Source of the DNA: an uncultured Lachnospiraceae bacterium
GTDB lineage: Bacteria; Bacillota; Clostridia; Lachnospirales; Lachnospiraceae
DNA: 60,780 nucleotides
Assembly (NCBI GenBank): GCA_910580005.1
Contig: CAJTXH010000003.1
Span: 1-60,780 of the forward strand
Reading direction: 5' to 3'
This document shows positions 31,853 through 39,747 of this stretch, in pieces. A program made the translations under genes and the position numbers. The notes beneath the pieces are model-generated. The model was given only the letters and a program-made list of their open reading frames with translations. It did not search any database and was not told the DNA's origin. Positions within the stretch are counted from its first letter, which is position 1, and the number at the start of each line of letters is the position of its first letter.

Positions 31853-33040
31853 TTATTTTACTATTTCTGTTAATCTTATACCAAAGCTTTCTTCAATAAC
31901 AACTACCTCACCTTTGGCAACAAACTTGCCATTGACAAGTACATCTACAGGCTCACCTGCCAGTTTGTCAAGTTCTATAATTGTACCTGGCGCAAAATCA
32001 AGTATTTCTTTAATTGACTTATTAGTACGTCCAAGCTCTACAGTTACTTCAAGAGGGACATCCATAATAAGGTCAATATTTTCCTGTTGCATAAGCGGGC
32101 TTACACCTGCATTAAATGGCTGGAACTGTGCTGTCTGTACATTGACATTCTGTACAGGCATCATATATGGCTGCTGTACCATTTGCTGCCCAGGCATTGG
32201 CTGCTGCATCTGCATCATGGACGGGTCTTGTACTGGCGGCTGTGGCTGCACTGGCTGCTGTGCCATAGCTGGTTCTGGTGCAGCAGAAGGAGCCGGCTGT
32301 GGTGCAGTGGCTGGCTGTGGTGCAGGAGCTGGCTCAGGCTCTGCTGTACTGGCGCCTCCCATTGTGTTATTCATAAACTTATTATAAAGCTCCCTTGCAA
32401 AGTCACATGGATATAACTGCATAATCTGGCTGTCTACAAGGTCACCAATCTTCATGTCAAATGATACCTGTACTATCTGGTCTTCAAGGAAATTCAGTAT
32501 CTCAGTATCGTCAATAGTATCATTCAAATCCACAAGGCTTGCTGAAGGAGGACTGATATCCACTTTTCTTTCAAGCATTGATGAAAGGGATGTTGCCGCT
32601 GAACCCATCATCTGGTTCATAGCTTCACTTATTGCACTAAGGTGGAGTTCAGAAAGCTCACCATCTGTATTAGTGCCATCACCGCCCATCATAAGGTCTG
32701 TAATAATCTTAACATCATGTTCCTTTAAAATAAGGATATTATTACCATCAATTCCCTCTATATATGAAATATGTATAAATACACATGGTCTGTCATACTG
32801 CTCTGACAGTTCATTAATAGTTACATAGGAAACCCTTGGCGTAGTAATAGTAACTTTATTATTTAACAGGGTAGATAATGTAGTTGCTGCAGTACCCATA
32901 TTAATATTGGCAATCTCACCAACCGCATCTCTTTCTGCCTCACTTAATAACTCATTATCCTGTGCAGATGTATCATCAGAAGATGCTCCACCACCGCCTG
33001 TCAATGCATCAATTTCTTCTTGTGATAACATTCCATCCAT
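31853..33040 (-). CDS. fliY: Flagellar motor switch protein and CheY-P phosphatase FliY
   Basis: 395 residues. Residues 4-13 (LSQEEIDALT) form the CheY-P-binding peptide. A CheC-like phosphatase domain (about 35-200) has two active sites: AVGEIANINMGTAATTLSTL and LHLSAISEAMNQMMGSAATS. A long Pro/Gln/Ala-rich linker (about 228-305) joins the C-terminal SpoA/FliN domain (about 318-393, PLEVTVELGRTNKSIKEILD). It is a C-ring component that can also dephosphorylate CheY-P. GGGAGGAG lies upstream of the ATG. It overlaps nothing and follows fliM by three bases. Confidence 0.95.
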   Translation of the reverse strand: MDGMLSQEEIDALTGGGGASSDDTSAQDNELLSEAERDAVGEIANINMGTAATTLSTLLNNKVTITTPRVSYVTINELSEQYDRPCVFIHISYIEGIDGNNILILKEHDVKIITDLMMGGDGTNTDGELSELHLSAISEAMNQMMGSAATSLSSMLERKVDISPPSASLVDLNDTIDDTEILNFLEDQIVQVSFDMKIGDLVDSQIMQLYPCDFARELYNKFMNNTMGGASTAEPEPAPAPQPATAPQPAPSAAPEPAMAQQPVQPQPPVQDPSMMQMQQPMPGQQMVQQPYMMPVQNVNVQTAQFQPFNAGVSPLMQQENIDLIMDVPLEVTVELGRTNKSIKEILDFAPGTIIELDKLAGEPVDVLVNGKFVAKGEVVVIEESFGIRLTEIVK

Positions 33041-33043
33041 AGT

Positions 33044-34024
33044 TTATTGCTCCTCCCTTATAATTGATGTAACCCGGACAGCATATGAATCCGCTGTTGC
33101 ACCAGGTAATGCAGTAAATTTCCTGATACTCCCCACATACACATCAAGTTCATCATCTACTTTAGTATTCAGCTTAATTATATCACCAATCTGAATATTC
33201 ATAAAATCATTTACAGAAATAGAACTTCTTCCAAGCATAGCCCTGACAGGAATTTTTGCCCTGTCAATTATAGTTTCAATATCTTCACTGTATGCCCCTG
33301 CATCATGCTGCTTCATGCTTGAATACCAGTACTTTGTATTTAACTTGTCAATAACTGGTTCTACAGATGCAAATGGTATACATATATTCATAAACCCTTC
33401 AACAGCCCCAATCTTAATACTAAGTGTTACAATTGCAGTCATCTCGCTTGGTGATATAAACTGTGCAAACTGTGAATTGGTCTCAATACGTTCAAGCCGT
33501 GGCTCAATAGTAACAACGCTTTCCCATGGGTCAACCATAAGATTGGTACATATGTCGAGGATTTTCTCCAATATAATAAGCTCAATTTCTGTAAATTCCC
33601 TGCTTTTTGCAAGGGGCGCACCCCCACCGCCAAGCATACGGTCTACTATAGTAAAGCCAATATTTGTAGCCAGGTCAATTATAATATTGCCTTCTAATGG
33701 GGCGAAATTAACAACTCCAAGCAATACCGGGTTAGAAAGCGCATTGGCAAATTCTGAATAAGTATTCGCTTCTGCATTCATAACTTCTACTTGTATGTTC
33801 TTGCGCAGATATGCCGGTAAATTTGTAGATAAAAGACGGCCATAATTTTCGAATATAATCTCCAGCGTCCGCAGATGGTCTTTGGAAAACTTGGAGGGTC
33901 TTGCAAAATCATAATTCTTGACACTTTTTTCAGGTGTCTCATTTAACTGGTCAGCATCCAGCTCACCATTACTTAATGCATTAAGCAGATTATCTATCTC
34001 TTCCTGAGATAAGGTATCTCCCAT
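33044..34024 (-). CDS. fliM: Flagellar motor switch protein FliM
   Basis: 326 residues. The N-terminal LSQEEIDNLLNALS peptide is the CheY-P-binding site. The CheC-like middle domain (about 40-235; YDFARPSKFSKDHLRTLEII, and the GGxG motif in DRMLGGGGAPL) binds FliG, and the C-terminal SpoA domain (about 245-325) builds the C ring. The start at 34024 has GAGGTGAAAAGA upstream; the ATG at 34048 would add eight residues before the conserved N-terminus. Confidence 0.95.
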   Translation of the reverse strand: MGDTLSQEEIDNLLNALSNGELDADQLNETPEKSVKNYDFARPSKFSKDHLRTLEIIFENYGRLLSTNLPAYLRKNIQVEVMNAEANTYSEFANALSNPVLLGVVNFAPLEGNIIIDLATNIGFTIVDRMLGGGGAPLAKSREFTEIELIILEKILDICTNLMVDPWESVVTIEPRLERIETNSQFAQFISPSEMTAIVTLSIKIGAVEGFMNICIPFASVEPVIDKLNTKYWYSSMKQHDAGAYSEDIETIIDRAKIPVRAMLGRSSISVNDFMNIQIGDIIKLNTKVDDELDVYVGSIRKFTALPGATADSYAVRVTSIIREEQ

Positions 34025-34168
34025 TCTTTTCACCTCACACCCGGACAAATTGGATACAGAATCCGGTTCATTATAACAGGAACTTCACTTCTCCCTGATG
34101 CCTTGAAAAAAAACAAAGCACTAAATAATAATAACATATTTTAAAGATAAATTAAACCCCAAATTGTA

Positions 34169-34690
34169 TTACTGGTGCATAAAATTCTTTAAAGTAAGTT
34201 CAACTACACACTTAGTCCCAAATTTTTCCTTTATTTGTTCCAGTGATTCTTTCTTTATAACATCCTCTGAAATAGTATCATTAGTTTTTGACTGCATTAC
34301 AGAACGTATTATGTCAGTAATTGTTGACTGGTAAGAAGCAATTGTTTCTGTCTTAAAATCATCGTAATCATCCGACTTTTTGTTAACGCCAACTGTAAAG
34401 CCGTCAAATAATGCATAATGGTCTTTTTTATCAGAAGCGCCTGGTCCAAGGTTTACTGTCTGCTGTGCCTCAAATGCCACATCAGTATATTCTATATCAC
34501 TTACTGTATAATCATCTTCCGGGTCAGCATCATCATCATCAAGCTCAATGTCTAAAATTGATGCCACTTGTGTAATTAACTTGTTGGTTTTATTAAATGC
34601 TGGCATCATTACAAAGAACAAGATTGCAGTTAAAACAACATTGACTACAGTTAAAGCTGTAATAATAACACTAAATATATTTTTTTTCAT
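34169..34690 (-). CDS. fliL: Flagellar basal-body-associated stator protein FliL
   Basis: 173 residues. A single N-terminal membrane segment (about 8-27) is followed by an acidic linker (DIELDDDDADPEDDYTVSDI) and a small domain similar to stomatin-like FliL folds, ending KCVVELTLKNFMHQ. FliL rings surround MotAB stators. It directly follows motA-motB, which fits that role. Sequence identity within this family is low, so the call leans on position and architecture. The 144 bases between it and fliM hold only a weak stem-loop around a T-run. Confidence 0.8.
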   Translation of the reverse strand: MKKNIFSVIITALTVVNVVLTAILFFVMMPAFNKTNKLITQVASILDIELDDDDADPEDDYTVSDIEYTDVAFEAQQTVNLGPGASDKKDHYALFDGFTVGVNKKSDDYDDFKTETIASYQSTITDIIRSVMQSKTNDTISEDVIKKESLEQIKEKFGTKCVVELTLKNFMHQ

Positions 34691-34706
34691 TTTTTAAACA
34701 CCTTCC

Positions 34707-35513
34707 TTAATGGGTATTACTATATATTTTAATCTCTACACGCCTGTTCCTGGCTCTTCCCTGTGCATTATCATTGCTTGCAACAGGAATTGTTTCACCA
34801 CGGCCTGACGCTTCAAGAAATTTAGGTTTAAGGCCTTTAATATCTTTTAAATATTCCAGGACTTTTGTAGCCCTTGCAGTAGAAAGCCATAAGTTGCTTG
34901 GATATGCTGCACTGTTTATAGGCACATCGTCTGTATGCCCTTCAATCTTTACCAGCTTGCCAGGATAATTCTTAAGTATGTCCCCGACCCTGCTAAGGAT
35001 TTTCTTAGCTCCGTCTGGTATCTCGGCACTGCCAGATTCAAATAACAAATCACCACTAAGTGAAACCATTACATACTGGTAACTATCATCTATTGTAACA
35101 TCTACAGAATCTTCAAGGCGTTTCTGCTCTGTCTGTTCCACAATTTCATTATATAGTTCTTCTGTCTGGTTTTTCTGTTGTTTTTCAAGCTCTTCAATAA
35201 ATTCCGCAAGTGGGTCGTTTTCAATTTCTGATTCACTGGCTTTTCCCATATCAGAATAATATTCATCAAGGTTGTTAAGCTGTGTAGCGCCACTTGAAAC
35301 AAGCACACCTTCACCTATAGCCTGGGCACCGCCGTTGAAAATGCTAAAACTATTGGAAAGCGATGCAACAAGTTCTGCGTATTTTACCTCATCTACATTG
35401 GACATTGAAAATAAAAGTACGAAGAAACATAACAAAAGGTTCATAAGGTCGGAAAAGGTATCTTTCCATCCATCAGTTTTAATTTCTTCTTCCTGCTTCT
35501 TTGCTCTTGCCAT
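34707..35513 (-). CDS. motB: Flagellar stator protein MotB
   Basis: 268 residues. One membrane helix (about 17-40) carries the ion-binding Asp in TFSDLMNLLLCFFVLLFSMS. A linker with a plug-like helix and Gln/Glu-rich stretch follows, then the OmpA-like peptidoglycan-binding domain (about 135-265) with IEGHTDDVPINSAAYPSN and ARATKVLEYL. Anchors the stator to the wall. The start overlaps the motA stop (TAATG), so translation is coupled. Which ion it uses cannot be told from the sequence alone. Confidence 0.95.
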   Translation of the reverse strand: MARAKKQEEEIKTDGWKDTFSDLMNLLLCFFVLLFSMSNVDEVKYAELVASLSNSFSIFNGGAQAIGEGVLVSSGATQLNNLDEYYSDMGKASESEIENDPLAEFIEELEKQQKNQTEELYNEIVEQTEQKRLEDSVDVTIDDSYQYVMVSLSGDLLFESGSAEIPDGAKKILSRVGDILKNYPGKLVKIEGHTDDVPINSAAYPSNLWLSTARATKVLEYLKDIKGLKPKFLEASGRGETIPVASNDNAQGRARNRRVEIKIYSNTH

Positions 35514-36328
35514 TAAGCCTCACCACCTTCAGGAGCAGCATCTTCTCCGCCTTCACTCATTGCGTCACGCACAGAAGGCGCAAGGAATGATTTCAGTTTC
35601 TCTTCTATAACACGCGGGTTTTCACCTGCCTGTATTGATAAAAGCCCTTCTACCATTATTTCTTTCATTTTTATTTCATTGGCATTATGCATCTTAAGTT
35701 TAAATGAAATAGGTATACAAACCCAGTTGGAAAGAAGTGAACCATACAACGTAGTAAGAAGTGCTACCGCCATATTAGGCCCGATTTTTGCCATATCTTC
35801 CATGTTGTAAAGCATGTTTACAAGCCCTATAAGAGTACCAATCATACCCCAGGCAGGACCCATGCTTCCCCAGTTAGCCCAGAACATAACCTTTTCATTA
35901 TGCCTTTCATCTATAGCGCCAAGCTCTGTATCCATAATATTCCTTACAAGTTCAGGGTCAGTACCATCAACTATAAGCATAATGCCCTTTTTTAAGAAGT
36001 CATCTTCAATATTATTGGCAGCCTCTTCCAAAGCAAGCAGACCCTCTTTACGGGCAACGTTAGATAAGTTAATAATGTTCTTTATTCCCTCGGCAGGGTC
36101 GATATTATGTACTTTCATTGCAAGTCCTATAGACTTAAATGAAGATAAAAATACTGGAAAGCTCTTTGCCTGCATCATCATACAACATACGGAACCACCG
36201 ATAGTAATAAAGATAGAGGTCCGGTCATAGAAATGCTCCATAGCTGCTGGTCCTTCATCACCAGTAACAATACCAAGCACAACCATGCCAAGACAAACAA
36301 CCATTCCTACAATTGTTGTAATATCCAC
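35513..36328 (-). CDS. motA: Flagellar stator protein MotA
   Basis: 271 residues with four membrane helices. Conserved features are the cytoplasmic loop (about 75-155) and the ion-channel prolines in GSMGPAWGMIGTLIGLVNML and AKIGPNMAVALLTTLYGSLL. Five copies with two MotB form the torque-generating unit. The start is GTG (36328) with AAGGTGGTGTAA upstream. motA-motB lie inside the fla/che operon here, unlike Bacillus subtilis where they are separate. Confidence 0.95.
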   Translation of the reverse strand: MDITTIVGMVVCLGMVVLGIVTGDEGPAAMEHFYDRTSIFITIGGSVCCMMMQAKSFPVFLSSFKSIGLAMKVHNIDPAEGIKNIINLSNVARKEGLLALEEAANNIEDDFLKKGIMLIVDGTDPELVRNIMDTELGAIDERHNEKVMFWANWGSMGPAWGMIGTLIGLVNMLYNMEDMAKIGPNMAVALLTTLYGSLLSNWVCIPISFKLKMHNANEIKMKEIMVEGLLSIQAGENPRVIEEKLKSFLAPSVRDAMSEGGEDAAPEGGEA

Positions 36329-36406
36329 AACTTACACCACCTTATAATTTAATAGTAAGAGCATATATACACAAAAAATGCGTATAATATATATATAATT
36401 TCTATA

Positions 36407-36595
36407 TTATTCAATAGAATTACATTCTCTCTTAAACAATTTTACTAAATTTTTCACGTTCTGTCTACTTTCTTTTACAATTATTTTTTTCCCTGTGGTC
36501 AGCGTGATAACCGTATCAGGTGTTTCTTCAACTGTTTCAATCAAATCCGAATTAACTGTAACACCAGAACCATTTAACCTGGTAACATCAATCAT
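36407..36595 (-). CDS. swrD: FlbD/SwrD family flagellar power protein
   Basis: 62 residues, matching the small FlbD family: MIDVTRLNGSGVTVNSDLIE, then VEETPDTVITLTTGKKIIVK. In Bacillus subtilis the homologue SwrD raises motor power through the stator. Here it lies between flgE and motA-motB, directly in front of the stator genes, which agrees with that role. The start at 36595 has GGAAAGGGGGAATTTTATC upstream and matches the family N-terminus; a frame extending to 36730 runs into the inverted repeat and is not used. Confidence 0.88.
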   Translation of the reverse strand: MIDVTRLNGSGVTVNSDLIETVEETPDTVITLTTGKKIIVKESRQNVKNLVKLFKRECNSIE

Positions 36596-36682
36596 GATAA
36601 AATTCCCCCTTTCCCTGTCCCCTTCTCTGCTGGATAACAAAAATACAATTCTTTTTAATCTTTTTAACTCTTTTCTTAAATC

Positions 36683-36739
36683 AAGCCGGCAACAAACAAA
36701 CGTGTGGGTTGTAACGCAATTAATGTTCATTGCCGGCTT
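36683..36739 (-). repeat. 10-bp inverted repeat between flgE and swrD
   Basis: AAGCCGGCAA (36683-36692) and TTGCCGGCTT (36730-36739) are perfectly complementary with a 37-base loop. It lies in the roughly 180-base gap separating the hook genes from the stator genes. No T-run follows on the minus strand; on the plus strand ATTTTATTTTA does. Confidence 0.6.
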
Positions 36740-36778
36740 ATTTTATTTTACATATTAAAAGTTACTTAAAATTTATAC

Positions 36779-38344
36779 TTAACGTTTAAGGTTTACAAGT
36801 TCCTCAAGCATGGAGTCTGTTGTTGTAATAATACGTGAATTTGCCTGGAAACCACGCTGTGTTGTAATCATTGTTGTAAATTCTGATGCAAGGTCTACGT
36901 TTGACATTTCAAGTGCACCTACTGTAAAGCTTCCTGAAATGCTTACTGCTTCACCAACACCATCAAATGTACCTGAGTTAAGTGTCTGTGCAAAAAGGCT
37001 GTTACCAACCGCTTCAAGACCTGAAGGGTTGTTAAATGTTGCAACTGGAATCTGTGCAAGGCATTTCTTTGAACCATTATTATATGTACCATATACATAA
37101 CCATCCTCGTCAATTGAAATACCTTTCATCTCACCAGCAATATTACCTGCGCCTTTGGCTTCAAGTTTATCACCTTTGGTATATGTAATATTTGAAATAG
37201 ATGAATACTGGGTAAGTGCAGATACATCAATCATAACACCGCCTGTGCCAGTAGCAGAGTCATACTGGTCAAACGTATTGTCAATTGCACCATCCCCGTC
37301 ACCAGGATTAATACTTAATATAATACCAGTAGTTTTATACTGTGATGTATCAGGGATTTCACCATTATTAGTTGTACTAAAAAAATCACCAGTTTTTGTA
37401 TTAAAGTTAAGTAATGCAGCGCCATCACCACCGCCAGTTATAGTTGTAAATTTGCCAGTTTCTGCATTTATTGCATCATCAGCTACAGTATATTCTGCAC
37501 CACCAAGTGTAACTGTTGCACCTGTACCAGCATAAGTTACAGCACCATCATCACCTGTTACTTCCCTTACAAAAATTGAGTTTCCATTTTCATCCATAAT
37601 ATCACCAAGGTACACCCTGTATGATGTAAGCTGTGTATCATCAGCCCCTGCATCTGCGTTTTCATCTGGTTTAACTATAAGCAACTTAGCTGTATATAAC
37701 TGTCCGAGTTTGTCATAAAAGCTTATTGTTGCAACTAAACCACTGTCTATTGCAACACCATCATCACTTAATGTTACTTTAAGGTCTTTATCATTTTTAT
37801 CAATATTTCCTTTTAATGTAACATTAGTAGTAGCTGTTGGTGGATAGTAAAGGTTATCTGCTGACATTACTGTAAGGTCTCTTACTACATCCCTTTGTAC
37901 ATTTCCCTCTGCATCAGCCATCCATCCCTGGACTGTAGCATTGTTTACTGTTGAGTAGAGTGTACCATTTGTATCTACATTAAGTGCACCTGCCTTTGTA
38001 AAATATGTAGCACCGCCTGATTTTACAATAAGGAATGACTCACCATTAATGGCAATGTCAAGAGCCCTGTTTGTTGAGGATGTTCCGCCCTGCTCTGTGA
38101 TATTTGTTGTAATCGATGCTACCTGTGAGCCAAGACCTATCTGCTTGGCATTAGAGCCTGCTGCCGCTGTTGCAGCATCCGGGCCTGTTGCTGGTGATGT
38201 TGTCTGGTAAAAGGTATCAGCAAAGTTTACGCTGCTTCCCTTAAACCCTACTGTGTTTACGTTTGCGATGTTATTACCAATAACATCCATTCTTGTCTGG
38301 TGTGTCTTAAGACCTGCAACACCAGAGTAAAGTGATCTCATCAT
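36779..38344 (-). CDS. flgE: Flagellar hook protein FlgE
   Basis: 521 residues. The rod/hook/HAP N-terminus SLYSGVAGLKTHQTRMDVIG with NNIANVNTVGFKG, and the C-terminal helix MSNVDLASEFTTMITTQRGF with ANSRIITTTDSMLEELVNL, are diagnostic. The long central part (about 150-420) is Thr/Gly/Asp-rich and folds as the exposed hook domains; it is larger than in Bacillus subtilis FlgE (about 264 residues), close to enteric or larger hook proteins. GGAGGAAAAAAG precedes two adjacent ATG codons. Exported by the flagellar type III system and polymerised under the FlgD cap. Confidence 0.95.
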   Translation of the reverse strand: MMRSLYSGVAGLKTHQTRMDVIGNNIANVNTVGFKGSSVNFADTFYQTTSPATGPDAATAAAGSNAKQIGLGSQVASITTNITEQGGTSSTNRALDIAINGESFLIVKSGGATYFTKAGALNVDTNGTLYSTVNNATVQGWMADAEGNVQRDVVRDLTVMSADNLYYPPTATTNVTLKGNIDKNDKDLKVTLSDDGVAIDSGLVATISFYDKLGQLYTAKLLIVKPDENADAGADDTQLTSYRVYLGDIMDENGNSIFVREVTGDDGAVTYAGTGATVTLGGAEYTVADDAINAETGKFTTITGGGDGAALLNFNTKTGDFFSTTNNGEIPDTSQYKTTGIILSINPGDGDGAIDNTFDQYDSATGTGGVMIDVSALTQYSSISNITYTKGDKLEAKGAGNIAGEMKGISIDEDGYVYGTYNNGSKKCLAQIPVATFNNPSGLEAVGNSLFAQTLNSGTFDGVGEAVSISGSFTVGALEMSNVDLASEFTTMITTQRGFQANSRIITTTDSMLEELVNLKR

Positions 38345-38457
38345 AACTTTTTTCCTCCTTAATTATATAGGAATACTTTAAACTTATCTGCCATTCAAAG
38401 TCTTACGCTTCCTTGTGAGGTCCAGCGCATAGTATTTCCACTAATTAACTGATAACA

Positions 38458-38850
38458 CTATCCTATTACAGCTCCGTCTATATTAGTAAATATAGAATCA
38501 GCGGAACTGCCTACTGCTGTAATTACTGTATTATTGCTGACATTTACAATAAATGCCATATCATCAACCATTACCAAAGACTCCCGGATTCCTTTCTCAC
38601 GTGCCTTCGTTGTTCCATTTTCCAGACGTTCCATCTGCTCCGCAGACAGATTAATATTTCTTGTAGCAAGCCTCTGGTTAGCATGCTTAGAAAACTTTAA
38701 GCCTTCTGTTTTCTCAGACTGCTTATTGTTTAATATCTCCTGAAATGAAAGCTCCGGTCCTGTGGCATGGGCAATATCCGCCTTCTGGCTGTTTAAAAGC
38801 CTGCCAGCCATCTGGTTTATTGATGGATAATTCTCATTAAGTTTATTCAT
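38458..38850 (-). CDS. Flagellar operon protein, TIGR02530 family
   Basis: 130 residues, soluble. The C-terminal half matches the TIGR02530 family seen between flgD and flgE in Firmicutes: KFSKHANQRLATRNINLSAE, then GIRESLVMVDDMAFIVNVSN. The N-terminal 40 residues are variable. No biochemical function is known to me; position suggests involvement in hook assembly. GAATTGAGGTGAAGGGCT lies before the ATG. Confidence 0.85.
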   Translation of the reverse strand: MNKLNENYPSINQMAGRLLNSQKADIAHATGPELSFQEILNNKQSEKTEGLKFSKHANQRLATRNINLSAEQMERLENGTTKAREKGIRESLVMVDDMAFIVNVSNNTVITAVGSSADSIFTNIDGAVIG

Positions 38851-38877
38851 AGCCCTTCACCTCAATTCCAAAGCTTT

Positions 38878-39729
38878 TTATGCAGTTGCTGTTCCTTCTG
38901 TTCCTGTACTTCCAGAACCTTCTGTGCTTCCGCCATCACCTTCTGTTCCACCTGGATTTTCTGTATCCGTTCCAGGAGGCAAATCTGGTTTAACACCTTT
39001 AATTACCAGTGTTACACTTTCATAGTCAACTGTCTTGTTAGGATCATCAAATACAAATGCTATATTATATGTACCTGCATCAAACTTTTCAAATACTTTC
39101 TTATTAATAATAAGCTTGCCATCACTGTATGTTACATTGCTTGGGTCAATAGTTACTGGTTCAGCCTTTTCATTAACAATTGCAATACCCATGCTGGATG
39201 CCTGGTATTCGTCTTCACCAAGTGACACGTCCTCAATTACAACATTCTGTGGGTCATGGTGCAGGTATAAAATATTCTGTTCCTTAACTGATGGAAGTTT
39301 CTGTGAAATAACGTAAAGTTCATCCCTTACTTCTACAATTTCATCATACTTAAACTCAACACCATTTACTGTAACATAAGCATCACCGTCTTTCATGGTA
39401 ACAAATTCAACCATGCCTTCTTCTTTCTGGTTAACCCCCGTTGAAGAAGTACTTTCTGCATATACATACTTACCAACAAGCGTAAATGCTGATGTATGCT
39501 GTGTTACATCCATCATGTTCTGCATATATTCAAGCTCTGAGAACTGTGCAAGCTGTGTTACATACTCTGTATTATCTGTAGGCTCTAACGGGTCCTGGTA
39601 CTTCATCTGTGTTACAAGCAGCAGCAGGAAATCATCCTTGCCAAGCTGTGAACCAACTTTTCTTTCTTTAGACTGTGAACTTTCAGATATATCTACCTTT
39701 CCGTCAACTACATCTGCTATAAAGCTCAT
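38878..39729 (-). CDS. flgD: Hook-capping protein FlgD with extra Ig/X2-like domain
   Basis: 283 residues. The N-terminal FlgD signature is complete: QLGKDDFLLLLVTQMKYQDP, then LEPTDNTEYVTQLAQFSELE. The middle holds the FlgD beta domain (about 95-150; YVYAESTSS, KYDEIVEV). From about 165 a separate Ig-like module reads VTYSDGKLIINKKVFEKFDA, then GTYNIAFVFDDPNKTVDYES, resembling X2-type modules of secreted proteins. It ends in a Gly/Thr/Glu-rich tail. It caps the growing hook. GAAAGGAGGGGTAAT is upstream. Confidence 0.9.
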   Translation of the reverse strand: MSFIADVVDGKVDISESSQSKERKVGSQLGKDDFLLLLVTQMKYQDPLEPTDNTEYVTQLAQFSELEYMQNMMDVTQHTSAFTLVGKYVYAESTSSTGVNQKEEGMVEFVTMKDGDAYVTVNGVEFKYDEIVEVRDELYVISQKLPSVKEQNILYLHHDPQNVVIEDVSLGEDEYQASSMGIAIVNEKAEPVTIDPSNVTYSDGKLIINKKVFEKFDAGTYNIAFVFDDPNKTVDYESVTLVIKGVKPDLPPGTDTENPGGTEGDGGSTEGSGSTGTEGTATA

Positions 39730-39747
39730 ATTACCCCTCCTTTCATG

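Noticed and set aside
34049..34168. Terminator between fliL and fliM
   Set aside because: A weak 8-bp stem around a run of eight T is present, but the T-run is in the loop and no T-run follows the stem.
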